A program made the translations under genes and the position numbers. The notes under the pieces were generated by a model that was not told the origin of the DNA, did no database searches, and saw only the letters and a program-made list of their open reading frames with translations. From Pseudomonadota bacterium (lineage in GTDB: Bacteria; Myxococcota_A; UBA796; UBA9615): a stretch of DNA of 64,000 nt. The stretch's first letter is position 1. The number at the start of each line of letters is the position of its first letter. Location of the stretch: the NCBI GenBank assembly GCA_024229515.1, contig JAAESI010000242.1, forward strand, positions 186,001 to 250,000. Reading direction: 5' to 3'. Of this stretch, positions 15,577 through 25,800 are shown in pieces.

Positions 15577-17418
15577 ATGAGCAAGATCATCGGGATCGAC
15601 CTGGGAACGACGAACTCCGTCGCCTGCTACATCGAGCACGGCGAACCCCGGGTCATCATCAACGAAGAAGGCGGCCGGCTGACCCCATCCGTGGTGGGAT
15701 TCAGCAAGGACGGCGATCGCTTCGTGGGCGACATCGCGAAGCGGCAGCTTCTGATGTACCCCGAGAACACGATCCACTCGGTCAAGCGGCTCATCGGCCG
15801 CAAGTTCGAGGAGGCCAAGGGCGACATCAACCGCGTGAACTACTCGATCGTCGAGGGTGAAAGCGCGGCGGTCGCGGTCGAGGTCCAGGGCAAGCAGTAC
15901 ACGCCCCAGCAGATCTCGGCGTTCATCCTCCAGAAGGTGAAGAAGGCGGCTGAGGACTTCCTCGGCGAAGTGGTCGACGAGGCCGTCATCACCGTCCCCG
16001 CCTACTTCGACGATCGCCAGCGCCAGGCCACCAAGGACGCCGGCCGAATCGCCGGCCTCGAGGTCCTCCGGATCATCAACGAGCCCACCGCGGCGGCGCT
16101 CGCCTACACCATTCGTCGCAAGGAAGCGGCCACGATCGCGGTCTACGACTTCGGCGGCGGCACCTTCGACATCTCGATCCTGGACGTGGACGCCGACATC
16201 GCGGAGGTGCGTGCCACCGCGGGCAACAACCACCTCGGCGGCACCGACATCGACAACCGGCTGGTGGACTGGCTCGCCAGCGAGTTCAAGAAGGCCAACG
16301 GCATCGACGTCAGCGAGGACCGCATGGTCCGCCAGCGGCTCGTCGAGGCGGCCGAGAAGGCCAAGATGGACCTGTCGACGTCGATGGAGGCGGAGATTCA
16401 CCTCCCCTTCCTGACGGCGGACGAGACCGGCCCCAAGCACCTCCAGACGGTGCTCACGCGCGCGACGTTCGAGTTCCTCGTCGAGGACCTCCTCCGCAAG
16501 ACCATCGAGTGCTGCGAGCAGGCGCTGTCGGAGGCCCGGCTGGAGCCGGGCGCCATCGATGAGGTCGTCCTGGTCGGCGGCAGCAGCCGCATCCCCAAGG
16601 TTCAGGAGATGATCCGGGAGGTCTTCCAGCGACCCCTCAACAAGAGCTTCAACCCGGACGAGGTGGTCGCCGTCGGCGCCGCCGTGCAGGCCGGCATGCT
16701 CGGCGGGTCGGTCAAGGACGTCACCCTGCTGGACGTCACCAACTTCAGCCTCGGCATCGAGGTCGAGGGCCGCAAGTTCGCCAAGCTCGTCCCCAAGGGC
16801 TCGACGGTGCCGGTGGTGCGGACCCAGATGGTCTCCACCGTCATCGACAACCAGAGCACCGTGAAGATCCACGTGCTCCAGGGCGAGGAGCAGCTGGCCA
16901 AGGACAACATCAGCCTCGGCGAGTTCGAGCTGACGAACATCCAGCCCGCGCCCCGCGGCGTGCCCCGCATCGAGGTGACCCTCACCATCGACACCGACGG
17001 CATCCTCAACGTGTCGGCGCGCGACGCGCGCACGGGCGCCCAGCAGGGGGTCACCATCCACTCGCCTTCGTCGATGTCGCAGCAGGAGATCGACGACGCC
17101 AAGAACGAGCTGGAGCAGTACGACGAGAACGAGGAGATGAGCAAGGAGATGGAGGAGCTTCGCCACAAGGTGGAGAAGCAGCTCTTCTCGCTCGAGACCT
17201 TCCTCCGCGAGAACAAGCTCAAGCTCAATAAACGGGAGATCTTCGACACCGAGCAGGCGCTGAAGCGCGGGCGGATGGCGTTGGTCAAGCGCGCCGAGGT
17301 CAGCAGCCTCAAGGAGCTGTCCCAGTACCTCGTGAACTACCACGCTCACTTGCGCGAGCGGATCGACGAGTCCGAGGGCGGCGAAGCCAAGGCCGTCTCG
17401 ATCAACGACGGCGCCTAG
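15577..17418 (+). CDS. dnaK: Hsp70/DnaK-family chaperone
   Basis: This ATP-dependent chaperone has 613 residues. ATPase-domain signatures are IGIDLGTTNSVACY (residues 5-18), AVYDFGGGTFDISI (~190) and VVLVGGSSRIPKVQEMI (~330). The substrate domain contains the linker-type sequence DVTNFSLGIEV and GVPRIEVTLTIDTDGILNVSARD. The lid is shorter than in DnaK proper and the tail lacks EEVD-like or Gly-rich ends. No grpE or dnaJ is adjacent, so it is probably a paralogue rather than the main DnaK. A lipoprotein gene follows after 11 bases. Confidence 0.95.
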   Translation: MSKIIGIDLGTTNSVACYIEHGEPRVIINEEGGRLTPSVVGFSKDGDRFVGDIAKRQLLMYPENTIHSVKRLIGRKFEEAKGDINRVNYSIVEGESAAVAVEVQGKQYTPQQISAFILQKVKKAAEDFLGEVVDEAVITVPAYFDDRQRQATKDAGRIAGLEVLRIINEPTAAALAYTIRRKEAATIAVYDFGGGTFDISILDVDADIAEVRATAGNNHLGGTDIDNRLVDWLASEFKKANGIDVSEDRMVRQRLVEAAEKAKMDLSTSMEAEIHLPFLTADETGPKHLQTVLTRATFEFLVEDLLRKTIECCEQALSEARLEPGAIDEVVLVGGSSRIPKVQEMIREVFQRPLNKSFNPDEVVAVGAAVQAGMLGGSVKDVTLLDVTNFSLGIEVEGRKFAKLVPKGSTVPVVRTQMVSTVIDNQSTVKIHVLQGEEQLAKDNISLGEFELTNIQPAPRGVPRIEVTLTIDTDGILNVSARDARTGAQQGVTIHSPSSMSQQEIDDAKNELEQYDENEEMSKEMEELRHKVEKQLFSLETFLRENKLKLNKREIFDTEQALKRGRMALVKRAEVSSLKELSQYLVNYHAHLRERIDESEGGEAKAVSINDGA

Positions 17419-17429
17419 AGGATCGACCC

Positions 17430-17843
17430 ATGCTTCGTTTTGTCCCCCTCATGGCGATCGCCGCCGTGCTGTCTGCCTGCCCCACCGGAGGTCCGGAGGA
17501 GATCCCCGACATCACCTGGGATCCGCCGCTGATCGACGACAACAGCGGGGAGCTGGACTTCGGCGTGCTCCAGGAGGGCGAGAACGCCCAGATGGCGGTC
17601 ACGGGCACCAACAACACCGACGAGACGATCACGTTCGACATCGACTGGGACCTGGAGATCGGCGAAGGCTGGATCGTCACCGCGTCCGAGACGTTCGATG
17701 CCGAGCCCGGCGGCACCCCCGTCACGTTCGGCCCCCGCTACAACGCCAGCGGCGCCTCCCCCGACGAGTCCTCCGGCACGGTCACCTTCATCTGGGACCA
17801 GGAGCTCGTCACCTACATCATCCGGGTCGAGGTCGACCATTAG
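17430..17843 (+). CDS. small lipoprotein with beta-sandwich-like domain
   Basis: This protein of 137 residues has a signal peptide and lipobox (AAVLSAC-P). The mature part begins TGGPEEIPDITWDPP. It then shows a strand pattern (GELDFGVLQEGENAQMAVTGTNNTDETITFDI) like Ig/ASPM-type 'choice-of-anchor' domains, in which a region written L-x-F-G-x-V is followed by paired strands. It is surface or periplasmic by inference. It shares a transcript with the Hsp70 gene, and its stop interlocks with that of the convergent YecE gene (TTAG at 17840-17843). Confidence 0.7.
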   Translation: MLRFVPLMAIAAVLSACPTGGPEEIPDITWDPPLIDDNSGELDFGVLQEGENAQMAVTGTNNTDETITFDIDWDLEIGEGWIVTASETFDAEPGGTPVTFGPRYNASGASPDESSGTVTFIWDQELVTYIIRVEVDH

Positions 17844-18832
17844 CCCGTGAGTAGGGCGGCGATGCCGTAGCCGCTGAGCTGGGCGGCGTCGTAGGTGCAG
17901 TTGTTGAAGACGGCGTGGACCGTCTCCGCTTCGTTGCTGAGTTCCCGCAGGGGGCCGACCCACTCGGCCAGCTCCTGTTCGCTGTACAGCCAGTCGAACC
18001 GCTCCGCGGCGGTGTCCCCTCCCCGGTCCCAGGCGCCGCGGTTGCGGCCGTGGAAGCGGACCATCGCCAGATCCCGGTTCGTGGCCGTGGTGATCGGCGG
18101 CAGGGTTGTGTCGTAGCCGCCCGGCGTGTCGACCGCGACGAAGTTCATCTCCAGCCCCTTGAGCACGTCCCGGATGCGGTCCCACCGGCCGGGATCGACC
18201 CAGGAGCGGTGCCGGAACTCCACCGCCAGGGGCAGGCTCCCGAGGCGGTCCCGGCAGCCCGCGAGGTAGCGCACGGCGCCCCGGGCCGACGTCAGCCAGG
18301 GCGGGAACTGCAGCAGCACCGCGCCGAGCTTGTCGGCCTCCACCAGCGGCTGGAGGGCCTCCACGAAGCGGGCGTGGCAGGCGTCGATGATCGGTTTGGG
18401 GAGGTCACGCGGGCGGGCGCGCCGGCGCGTGGCGAGGGCCGGTAGGAGCTCCGCCTTGAGGTCCTTGGGCAGCGCCCGAAGCTCCATCGGGTGGCCGGTG
18501 ATGGCGGCGTACGCCTTGATGTTGAACACGAAGTCATCGGGCGTTCGATCCACCCACACACGCGCCTGCGCGGGGGTCGGCAGCGCGTAGTAGCTGGCGT
18601 CCACCTCGACCATCGAGAACCGGCTGGCGTAGTAGCGAAGGCGCTTCTCGGCCGTGCTCGTGCCGCGGGGGTAGAACAGCCCCGACTTGACCAGCGTGGG
18701 GTCGGTCCACGAGGCCGATCCGACGGGGATGTTCCCCGCGCGCGCGGGGATCGGTGATCGGGCCGCGAGCTCCCGCATGGTGGTGACGCGGTCAGCCGCA
18801 AAGTGATCGCGGGCGGTGGGATCCAGCACCAC
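17840..18832 (-). CDS. YecE family (DUF72) protein
   Basis: This is a TIM-barrel-like DUF72/YecE protein of unknown function. The core starts at IPVGSASWTDPTLVKSGLFYP, followed by YASRFSMVEVDASYYALP, FNIKAYAAITGHP, VLLQFPPWL, LAVEFRHRSWV and a C-terminal VHAVFNNCTYDAAQLSG with the conserved Asn. The start is uncertain: GTG at 18832 lies two bases after the imuA stop and has GAGG upstream, while ATG at 18778 is the next choice. Coupling to imuA suggests co-induction by DNA damage (inference). Confidence 0.88.
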   Translation of the reverse strand: MVLDPTARDHFAADRVTTMRELAARSPIPARAGNIPVGSASWTDPTLVKSGLFYPRGTSTAEKRLRYYASRFSMVEVDASYYALPTPAQARVWVDRTPDDFVFNIKAYAAITGHPMELRALPKDLKAELLPALATRRRARPRDLPKPIIDACHARFVEALQPLVEADKLGAVLLQFPPWLTSARGAVRYLAGCRDRLGSLPLAVEFRHRSWVDPGRWDRIRDVLKGLEMNFVAVDTPGGYDTTLPPITTATNRDLAMVRFHGRNRGAWDRGGDTAAERFDWLYSEQELAEWVGPLRELSNEAETVHAVFNNCTYDAAQLSGYGIAALLTG

Positions 18833-18833
18833 C

Positions 18834-19559
18834 TCAGCCGACCTCGTCGTGCCAGTCCTGGCCGAGCCCCGGCAGGTCCGGGTGGAGCCGCAGCGGAGCC
18901 CCGGGCATGCCCCCCCGACGTACCTGCACGGCCGCACCGATGGGCTGGTAGCGCGACTTGAGGAGCTCGACCTCGGCCCCCGCCCCGGTGCGGTGCACGG
19001 CCGCATGGACCGAGGCGCAGTACGGCAGCGGGTCGCCTCCCCGCAGCGGCGGCGCGAGCATCAGGAGGGCCTGCGGGCTGCCGGTGGTGAGGCGGTGGAT
19101 GCGGTTCCAGTCGGCGCCTCGACCGCCCGGCCCCGGCCAGTCCACGACGATGAGTCCGAAGGCCTGGTTGCGGAGCAGGAAGTCGGTGCAGCGGCGGGCC
19201 TGGGTGTACGACTCAGCGCGCACCGCGAGCAGCCGACGTAGGTCGATCCCGGCGTGGTGGGCGGAGCTCGCCGACAGCGTGCCCGGGTGCACCCACGCCA
19301 CGCTCCCGCCCGCGCGCGTCAGCTCTGCGCAGAACGTGAACGCGACGGACGTCTTGCCGCAGGAGGGACCCCCGGTCAGGAGCGTCATCGCCCCCCGGGG
19401 CAGGCCGCCGGGGAAGATCTGCCCGTCCAACGCCTCCAGACCGCTGGAGATCGCCCCGTACTCGGGACGATCCAGCACCGCCTGACGCGGAAACTTCGTG
19501 CGGAGCAGCTCGCGCAGCTCGTCGAGCTGGGTCGAGGTGTCGATCGCGGTCGCAGCCAC
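18834..19559 (-). CDS. imuA: ImuA-like RecA-fold protein of the SOS mutasome
   Basis: This RecA-like ATPase-fold protein of 241 residues has a Walker A motif LTGGPSCGKTS (~65) and a Walker-B-like LIVVDWPGPG. It lacks the RecA DNA-binding loops and C-terminal domain, as ImuA/SulA-like proteins do. Together with ImuB and DnaE2 (encoded at 22873-27748) it would form the damage-induced mutagenic translesion machinery. The GTG start is preceded by a LexA-like box and has no Shine-Dalgarno, so translation is probably leaderless. imuA is usually in one operon with imuB-dnaE2; here it is split off. Confidence 0.85.
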   Translation of the reverse strand: MAATAIDTSTQLDELRELLRTKFPRQAVLDRPEYGAISSGLEALDGQIFPGGLPRGAMTLLTGGPSCGKTSVAFTFCAELTRAGGSVAWVHPGTLSASSAHHAGIDLRRLLAVRAESYTQARRCTDFLLRNQAFGLIVVDWPGPGGRGADWNRIHRLTTGSPQALLMLAPPLRGGDPLPYCASVHAAVHRTGAGAEVELLKSRYQPIGAAVQVRRGGMPGAPLRLHPDLPGLGQDWHDEVG

Positions 19560-19562
19560 ATA

Positions 19563-19594
19563 CTGAACATACTTTCAGCAATGTTGTGGATCAA
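19563..19594 (-). promoter_or_regulatory. LexA-type box and leaderless promoter of imuA
   Basis: On the minus strand, -35 TTGATC (19594-19589) is followed by 17 bases and -10 TATGTT (19571-19566), then CAGTAT and the GTG start. The start point therefore falls on or next to the start codon. An inverted repeat CTGAAAGTATGTTCAG (19578-19563) covers the -10. The same layout occurs before imuB. The GTTCAG half matches what I recall of the Myxococcus LexA site. The remaining divergent spacer (to 19658) would hold the amidase promoter, not resolved. Confidence 0.8.
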
Positions 19595-19658
19595 TGGATT
19601 CATCATCTCTCCACATCTCCACAGTCGGATTTCGGGGGTCGCCAGGTGACATGGCTCT

Positions 19659-21968
19659 ATGAGGACGACGCGCACCGCACTGACCGCCCTTCTCACCCTC
19701 GGCCTGACCGCCTGCTACGGCACGGTGGTCGATCCGGCGACCGCCCCCGACGGACTCCTCGGGGCGATGGGCGCCCGGGACGTCGAAGGCGCCGCGTCCA
19801 TCGCCGCCGACGAAGCGGACCTCCCCACCGACCTGCTGCTCGCCATTGCGTGGAAGGCCTCGGCCTTCTCGCCCCTGGAGGCGGATCACGACGAGCGTGC
19901 TCCCCTCCATGGGTGGCTGGGCCTGACCGACAGTCAGATCACGCACGCGGCCGATCTCAGCGGCCTCAGCCCCGAGGCGATCGAGCAGGAGCGCGACGCC
20001 TCCCTGCTGGCGGGCGCCCTGCTGCTGGCGGAGCTTCGCGACGAGCTCGCCCCCGGCGCGACGGGCTGGACGCTGAACGAGCGGTGGTGGCCGGTGCTGA
20101 CCGAGTTCTCCTCGCTGGACGAGGCGTGGAGCGCCGACGAGTACGCCGCGGACGTCTTCGCCAGCCTGCAGAACGGCCTGGGCGCGTGGACCTCGGACGG
20201 TGACTACGTGACCATCGAACCGCGCGACATCCCCGGCCTCGGCACCATCACCATGAGCCCCCCGCCGGTCGAGGACGAGGCCCGCGACGAGGGCTCGACG
20301 GACTACCCCGGCGCGGCTCGGTTCGTGGCCGCCCACTCCGCCAACCAGTCCTCGCGAAGCGGCGGCGTGGGCGCCATCGACAAGGTCGTCATCCACACCA
20401 CCGAGGGTGCCTACGAAGGCGCCATCTCCTGGTTCCGCAACCCCGCCAGCGAGGTCTCGGCGCACTACGTCATCCGCAAGAGCGACGGCCAGGTCACGCA
20501 GATGGTACGCGACAGCCGGCGCGCCTGGCACGCCCGCGGCGGCAACGCCGACTCCATCGGCATCGAGCATGAGGGCTCGGCCTGGAACGCGGCCACCTGG
20601 ACCAACGCGATGCTCGAGTCGTCGGCCCGCCTGAGCGCGTGGCTGTCCGAGGAATACGACATCCCGATCGACCGCGACCACTTCATCGGCCACCGCGAGG
20701 TGCCCGGCAGCGCGTCCCACCGCTACGACCCGGGCGACCACTTCCCCTGGGGCGACTACCTCGATCTGGTCAAGTGCTTCCGCTACGGCAACGGCAGCGA
20801 CTGCAGCGACGCGATCGCCGAGGGCGACGTCAACGGCGGCTTCGACCTGGACGGCGTCGTGGACGGCCTGATCGACGGCATCGACGAGGACTGCGGCACC
20901 TGCGACGGCTCCGGCTCGCTCAGCGGCGGCGGCTCCTGCGGTACCTGCGATGGCGCGGGCGCCTGCGACGGCTGCGGCGCCGGCACCCCCGAAGAGGACG
21001 GCGGCGGCATCGACGATCCCGAGGACGCCGGCAGCAAGCCCGGCGAGGTCGGCTGGATCACCCCCACCCCCGGCGATGTCGTCGGCAACCCGACCATGCT
21101 CGTCGCCTCCCGGGGCGGCGACGCCGAGACCACCGAGTACTGGCTCGGCCCCTACAAGCTCGGCCCCGCGACGGCGGCCAACCCGGCGAACCACGAGGTG
21201 CTCTTCCACGCGCCTCTTGGCACCAAGACGGTGACCGCCAAGGTGTTCGGTTCGACCGGCGCGATACTCGACAGCGAGTCGGTGACGTTCGACGTCGTCA
21301 ACACCTCCGAGGTGCTGGACGTGCACGCCAGCCCCGCCGGCGGCATGACCTGGAACATGAGCGCGACGGCGGAAGCCTCCGGCATCGAGACGGTCCGGTA
21401 CCGCGTCGACGGCTACCCCCTGACCGACGACGCCACCGGCTCGGACGAGGGCGTCGGTGAGGACTACGACCTGACGTACACGTTCAACGAGACCGGCGAG
21501 CACCGGCTCCTCATCGCCCGCGGCTACAGCGCCAGCGGCGTGCTCGTGGCGGAGGACTCGATGTTCATCGACGTGACGGAGTCGACCCTGCCCTCCTGCC
21601 CGATCGTCGAGACCCTGACCTGCGGCAGCCGCGTCCAGGGCACCACCGCCTCGGCCGAAGCCAGCGACGTGCACGACGGCTACCCCAGCATCCCCGGCAA
21701 CTGGTCCGGCCCCGAGGTCGGCTACGCCTGGTTCAGCGGCGGCCAGTCCACGGTCGACGTCGGCTTCGTCGCCGAGTCCTCGACCCAGTTGGACCTCGAC
21801 ATCATCGTGCTGCGCGGCGGCGAGATGCAGTGCAACGCCGAAGACGCGATCGAGGTGGTGTTCAACAGCTTCGAGATCGAGGTCGACCCGGGCACCTGGT
21901 ACACGTTCGTGGTCGACGGCTACGACGGCGCCGAGGGCGAGTTCGAGATCGAGGTGACCTGCCCCTAG
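19659..21968 (+). CDS. lipoprotein N-acetylmuramoyl-L-alanine amidase, multidomain
   Basis: This 769-residue lipoprotein (lipobox LTLGLTAC-Y) carries an amidase_2 domain at ~240-375 that would cut the amide between MurNAc and the stem peptide. Likely zinc and catalytic residues lie in VIHTTEG (~246), AWHARGG (~289) and SHRYDPGDHFPW (~353), where Asp takes the third ligand place. A Cys-rich segment (~411-441) has CGTCDGSGS, CGTCDGAG and CDGCGAG, like DnaJ zinc-finger repeats. Beta-rich modules follow, and a PPC-like domain (~645-769) ends the protein. The N-terminal 200 residues are unrecognised. Not a phage lysin, given the lipoprotein signal. Confidence 0.88.
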   Translation: MRTTRTALTALLTLGLTACYGTVVDPATAPDGLLGAMGARDVEGAASIAADEADLPTDLLLAIAWKASAFSPLEADHDERAPLHGWLGLTDSQITHAADLSGLSPEAIEQERDASLLAGALLLAELRDELAPGATGWTLNERWWPVLTEFSSLDEAWSADEYAADVFASLQNGLGAWTSDGDYVTIEPRDIPGLGTITMSPPPVEDEARDEGSTDYPGAARFVAAHSANQSSRSGGVGAIDKVVIHTTEGAYEGAISWFRNPASEVSAHYVIRKSDGQVTQMVRDSRRAWHARGGNADSIGIEHEGSAWNAATWTNAMLESSARLSAWLSEEYDIPIDRDHFIGHREVPGSASHRYDPGDHFPWGDYLDLVKCFRYGNGSDCSDAIAEGDVNGGFDLDGVVDGLIDGIDEDCGTCDGSGSLSGGGSCGTCDGAGACDGCGAGTPEEDGGGIDDPEDAGSKPGEVGWITPTPGDVVGNPTMLVASRGGDAETTEYWLGPYKLGPATAANPANHEVLFHAPLGTKTVTAKVFGSTGAILDSESVTFDVVNTSEVLDVHASPAGGMTWNMSATAEASGIETVRYRVDGYPLTDDATGSDEGVGEDYDLTYTFNETGEHRLLIARGYSASGVLVAEDSMFIDVTESTLPSCPIVETLTCGSRVQGTTASAEASDVHDGYPSIPGNWSGPEVGYAWFSGGQSTVDVGFVAESSTQLDLDIIVLRGGEMQCNAEDAIEVVFNSFEIEVDPGTWYTFVVDGYDGAEGEFEIEVTCP

Positions 21969-21992
21969 CCCGATCTGAGGCATGATCGAGGC

Positions 21993-22868
21993 GTGCACGC
22001 CCGCCTCGGTCTCTTGGTCCTTTGCCTGGCCCTCGCCGCCTGCCCCACCCCCCGACGGGGTGGAGGCGATGACGACGACTCCGCTCCCGACGACGACGAC
22101 GACGACACCAACGGGCAGTTCGACCTCAGCGGCGTGCCCGACGGCGTCTACGGGGTGCCCTACACGGGCGTGATCCGGGTCCCGAACTACAGCGGCCCGG
22201 TGGTCATGCAGATCGTGGCCGGGGAGCTATCGGCGGGGCTGAGCCTGGACACGGACGGCATCATCACCGGCACGCCGGCGTACGCCGGTCCGGTGGAGTT
22301 GGAGGTCCAGGCCAGCGGCATGACGGGCCGCGCGGACCTCATCGGCGCCGTCGACTTCGTCATCGCCCTCGATGACCAACCGGACGCCTTCCTGGGCTAC
22401 GAGCACGACCAGCTCACGAGCCTCGCGGCGTACGATCTGCAGCTGGACATGTGGGTCCGCGCCGAGGGCGGTGGGGAGCCTGGGATGAGCGAGTACACGC
22501 CGTCCCTGGGCGTCTACCTCCGCGGCCCCAACGGCATCGCCGAGCAGGGAATGAACGACGACGAGCGGATCGGGGATGTCGCCTTCGCGGAGGTCGAAGC
22601 GACGCTGTCGAACTGGACCGCCGCCGAGGAGCTCGAGTCCAATCCGGGGGCGGGCTACCCCGACCCCCACATCCCCGACGGTCTCCCCCCGGAGCTCGAC
22701 GCTGACACCGGCACGCTGTTCGCCGGCGGCGACACCGGGGAGGCGGATCTGGAGTTCAGCCACCCCACGCTGGGCGACGTGCAGACCCGCCTCCTCGTGG
22801 TGGTCCCCGACTGGTGTCCCCTGGGCGAGCACGAGGGCGGTCCCAGCGACGACGGGTTCTGCGAGTAG
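21993..22868 (+). CDS. lipoprotein with Asp-rich tether and putative Ig domain
   Basis: This 291-residue lipoprotein starts at a GTG with GAGG just upstream. The signal peptide ends LALAAC-P; the mature N terminus is basic, then has DDDDSA and a run of Asp as a flexible tether. Residues ~45-105 resemble a putative Ig domain (He_PIG-like: VYGVPYTGVIRVPNYSG, LSLDTDGIITGTPAYAG). The remaining ~180 residues are unrecognised. It is 24 bases downstream of the amidase, so the two are likely co-expressed at the envelope. Convergent with dnaE2, four bases apart. Confidence 0.7.
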   Translation: MHARLGLLVLCLALAACPTPRRGGGDDDDSAPDDDDDDTNGQFDLSGVPDGVYGVPYTGVIRVPNYSGPVVMQIVAGELSAGLSLDTDGIITGTPAYAGPVELEVQASGMTGRADLIGAVDFVIALDDQPDAFLGYEHDQLTSLAAYDLQLDMWVRAEGGGEPGMSEYTPSLGVYLRGPNGIAEQGMNDDERIGDVAFAEVEATLSNWTAAEELESNPGAGYPDPHIPDGLPPELDADTGTLFAGGDTGEADLEFSHPTLGDVQTRLLVVVPDWCPLGEHEGGPSDDGFCE

Positions 22869-22872
22869 GGGC

Positions 22873-25800
22873 TCAGTGGAAGTCGCGTGACGGCATCGTC
22901 GCCCACTTCTCGATGTTCGCCGGCGCCGCCTTCATGAGCAGGTTCTCACGGCTCAGATCGACGAACTCGTAGCCGAGCACGCTGACCACCCCCATCTGCA
23001 GCTGCATCTTGCCGCTGACCTGGAGGAACTTGACCCGGCTGAGCATGCGGCGGTGCTTCAGGAACGTGGTCTCGTGGACGATGATGTTGGAGAAGCCCTC
23101 CTCGTCCTCCAGCGTGATGAAGAAGACCCCCTTGGCGGTCATCGGCCGCTGCCGGGTGATGACCAGGCCGCCGGTGGTGACCCAGGATCCGTCGGCGTGC
23201 TTCTTGAGCCCCTGCGATGTGATGATCCCGCGCCTGGCCAACGACTTGCGCACGTACAGCAGCGGGTGCTGATCGGGGGAGAAGCCCGAGGTGCTGTGGT
23301 CCAGGAGGTTCACCTCCATGCTGGACAGCGCCGCGAACCCGGGGAGCACGACCTGCTTGGGAGGCCCCTCCAGGGGAAGCCGCCGCCGCCACCCCGTCAC
23401 CTCCCACAGCGCCTGCCGGCGGTCGACCTCGAAGCCGTCGAAGCCCCCCGCCTCGGCCAGCTTGCCCAGCTTGCTGCGATCGAGTTCGACGCGGTCACAG
23501 AAGTCGCGGATGGACCGGAACGGCCCCCCCGACCGGCGCGCCTCCTCGATGGCGAGGCCGTCGTCCTCCCCCAGCCCCTTGACCTGAAGCAGCCCCCCGC
23601 GGAGGCCGTATTCGCCCTCCAGACGCCACCGCCAGTCGCTCCGGTTCACGCACAGCGGGTGCACGACGACGCCGCAGCGGCGGGCGTCGTTGACCAGGGT
23701 GGCAGCGCTGTAGAAGCCCATCGGCTGGCAGTTCAGGAGCCCGCCCGTGAACGCGGCGTGCTGGTACTTCTTGAGGTGGCCCGAGGCGTAGACGATCAGG
23801 GCGAAGCTGGCCGCGTGGGACTCGGGGAAGCCGTACGCCGCGAACCCCCGCAGCTGGTTCCGAATCCGCATCGCCGTCTCCTCATCGATGCCGTTGGCCT
23901 TCATCCCCTCGACCATCTTGGTGAACAGACGCTCCAGCTCCTCGGTCCCCCGCTTGAACCCCATCACCTTGCGCAGGCGGTCGGCCTCCCCGGGGCTGAA
24001 CCCGGCCGTGGCGATCGCCATCTTCATCGCCTGCTCCTGGAACAGGGGGATGCCGAGGGTGCGCTTCAGGATCGGCTCGAGGCTCGGGTGGGCGTACTCG
24101 ATGGGCTCGACGCCGTCGCGCCGGCGCAGGTACGGGTGGACCATGTCGCCCTGGATCGGGCCGGGCCGGATCAGCGCCACCTCGACGACGAGGTCGTGGA
24201 AGCTGCGGGGCCGCAGCCGGGGCAGCGTGTTCATCTGCGCGCGGCTCTCGATCTGGAACATGCCGACGGTGTCGGCCTCGCAGATCATGTCGTAGACGGC
24301 GGGGTCGTCGGCCGTCAGGTCGGCCATGTCGAAGTGGATGCCGCGCATCGCGAGCAGACGCGCCGCTTCCTGGATCACCGACAGCATGCCGAGGGCCAGC
24401 AGGTCGATCTTGACCAGCCCCGTCTGGGCGACGTCGTCCTTGTCCCACTGGAGCACCGTGCGGTCCTCCATGGTCGCGTTCTCCGTGGGGCAGGCCTCCC
24501 CGATGGGGACCCCGGAGATGACCACGCCGCCGCTGTGGATGCCGATGTGGCGGGGGAAGCCGCACAGCTGCTCGGTGTAGTGGAGCACCTGCTTGAGCGT
24601 GTGGGCGTCGTCGGTGATCGCCTCTTCGCCGCCTTCGCCGCCTTCGCCGAAGATGATGCTGAGGTCGCCCGAGTCGCTGAGGCTGCTGAGCGACTTGGCC
24701 ATGCGGTCGACCTGATCCAACCCCAACCCGAACGCCTTGCCCACGTCCCGGATGGCCGACCGGGGGTGGTAGGTGATGACGTTGCAGACCATCGCGCAGT
24801 GGTCGCGGCCGTACTTGTCGTAGACGAACTGCAGCACCTCCTCGCGACGGGTGTTGCTGATGTCGATGTCGATGTCGGGGAAGCCGCCGCGGGCCTCCGA
24901 CAGGAAGCGCTCGAACAGCAGGCTCAGGCCGATCGGATCGACCGCCGTGATGCGGAGGCAGTAGCAGACGCAGGAGTTGGCGGCCGAGCCCCGCCCCTGG
25001 CACAGGATCCCGCGGCGGCGGCACTCGTTGCTGATGTCCCAGACGATGAGGAAGTAGCCGGCCAGCCCCATGCGGCCGATGACGTCGAGTTCGTGCCGGA
25101 TCTGGGCGGAGATGCGGGGGTCCGTCTCCAGCCGATCGCCGTACCGGATCGCGGCTCCCTCCCACGTCCGCTCCTCCATGAAGGTCTGCAGGGTGTGCCC
25201 CTCGGGCACCGGGTAGATGGGGAAGGCGTACGGCAGATCGGCCAGGTCGAAGTCGCAGTCGCGGGCGACGTCGATGGTGCGGGCGATGGCGCCGGGATCG
25301 TCGGCGAACAGCCGCGCCATCGTGGCTGGGGACTGCAGCCCGAAGCTGCCGTTGGGGAGCAGACGGGTGCCCGCGTCGCGCAGGGTGGTCTTGAGCCGCA
25401 CGCAGCTGACGACGTCCTGGAGGCGGCGTTGGTGAGGGCGGGCGTAGTGCACTAGGTTGGTGGCGACGCGGGGGATGCCGAGGTCGTCCGAGATCCCGCG
25501 CAGCACACCGCGCAGCCACTGGTCCTCGGGCAGGCGGTGGTCGGTGACCTCGAGGAAGAAGCGGTCCCCGAAGGCGTCCCGAAGCTCGGCCGCGGCTTCG
25601 GTGGCGTGGCGCAGGCGCGAGGCGGGATCGTCGCGCCACGCGGCCAGCTGCCGGCGGTCGTCTCGGCCTCGCTCCACCGCCGAGCGGACCGACAGCCCGC
25701 TGTCGTCCATCCAGTCGCCCAGCGGCCGCCGCCATGCCCCCTTGGGGTTCCACCGGTTGGGCTCCCGCCGCGCGTCCATGCCCAGCAGGGCGCGGTCCAC

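Noticed and set aside
15400..17349. 649-codon frame antisense to the Hsp70 gene
   Set aside because: Open only because of G+C bias; no start context and no family features, while the Hsp70 frame is unambiguous.
19659..21968. Phage endolysin or defence gene
   Set aside because: It has a lipoprotein signal and multidomain surface architecture, and there are no phage genes nearby.
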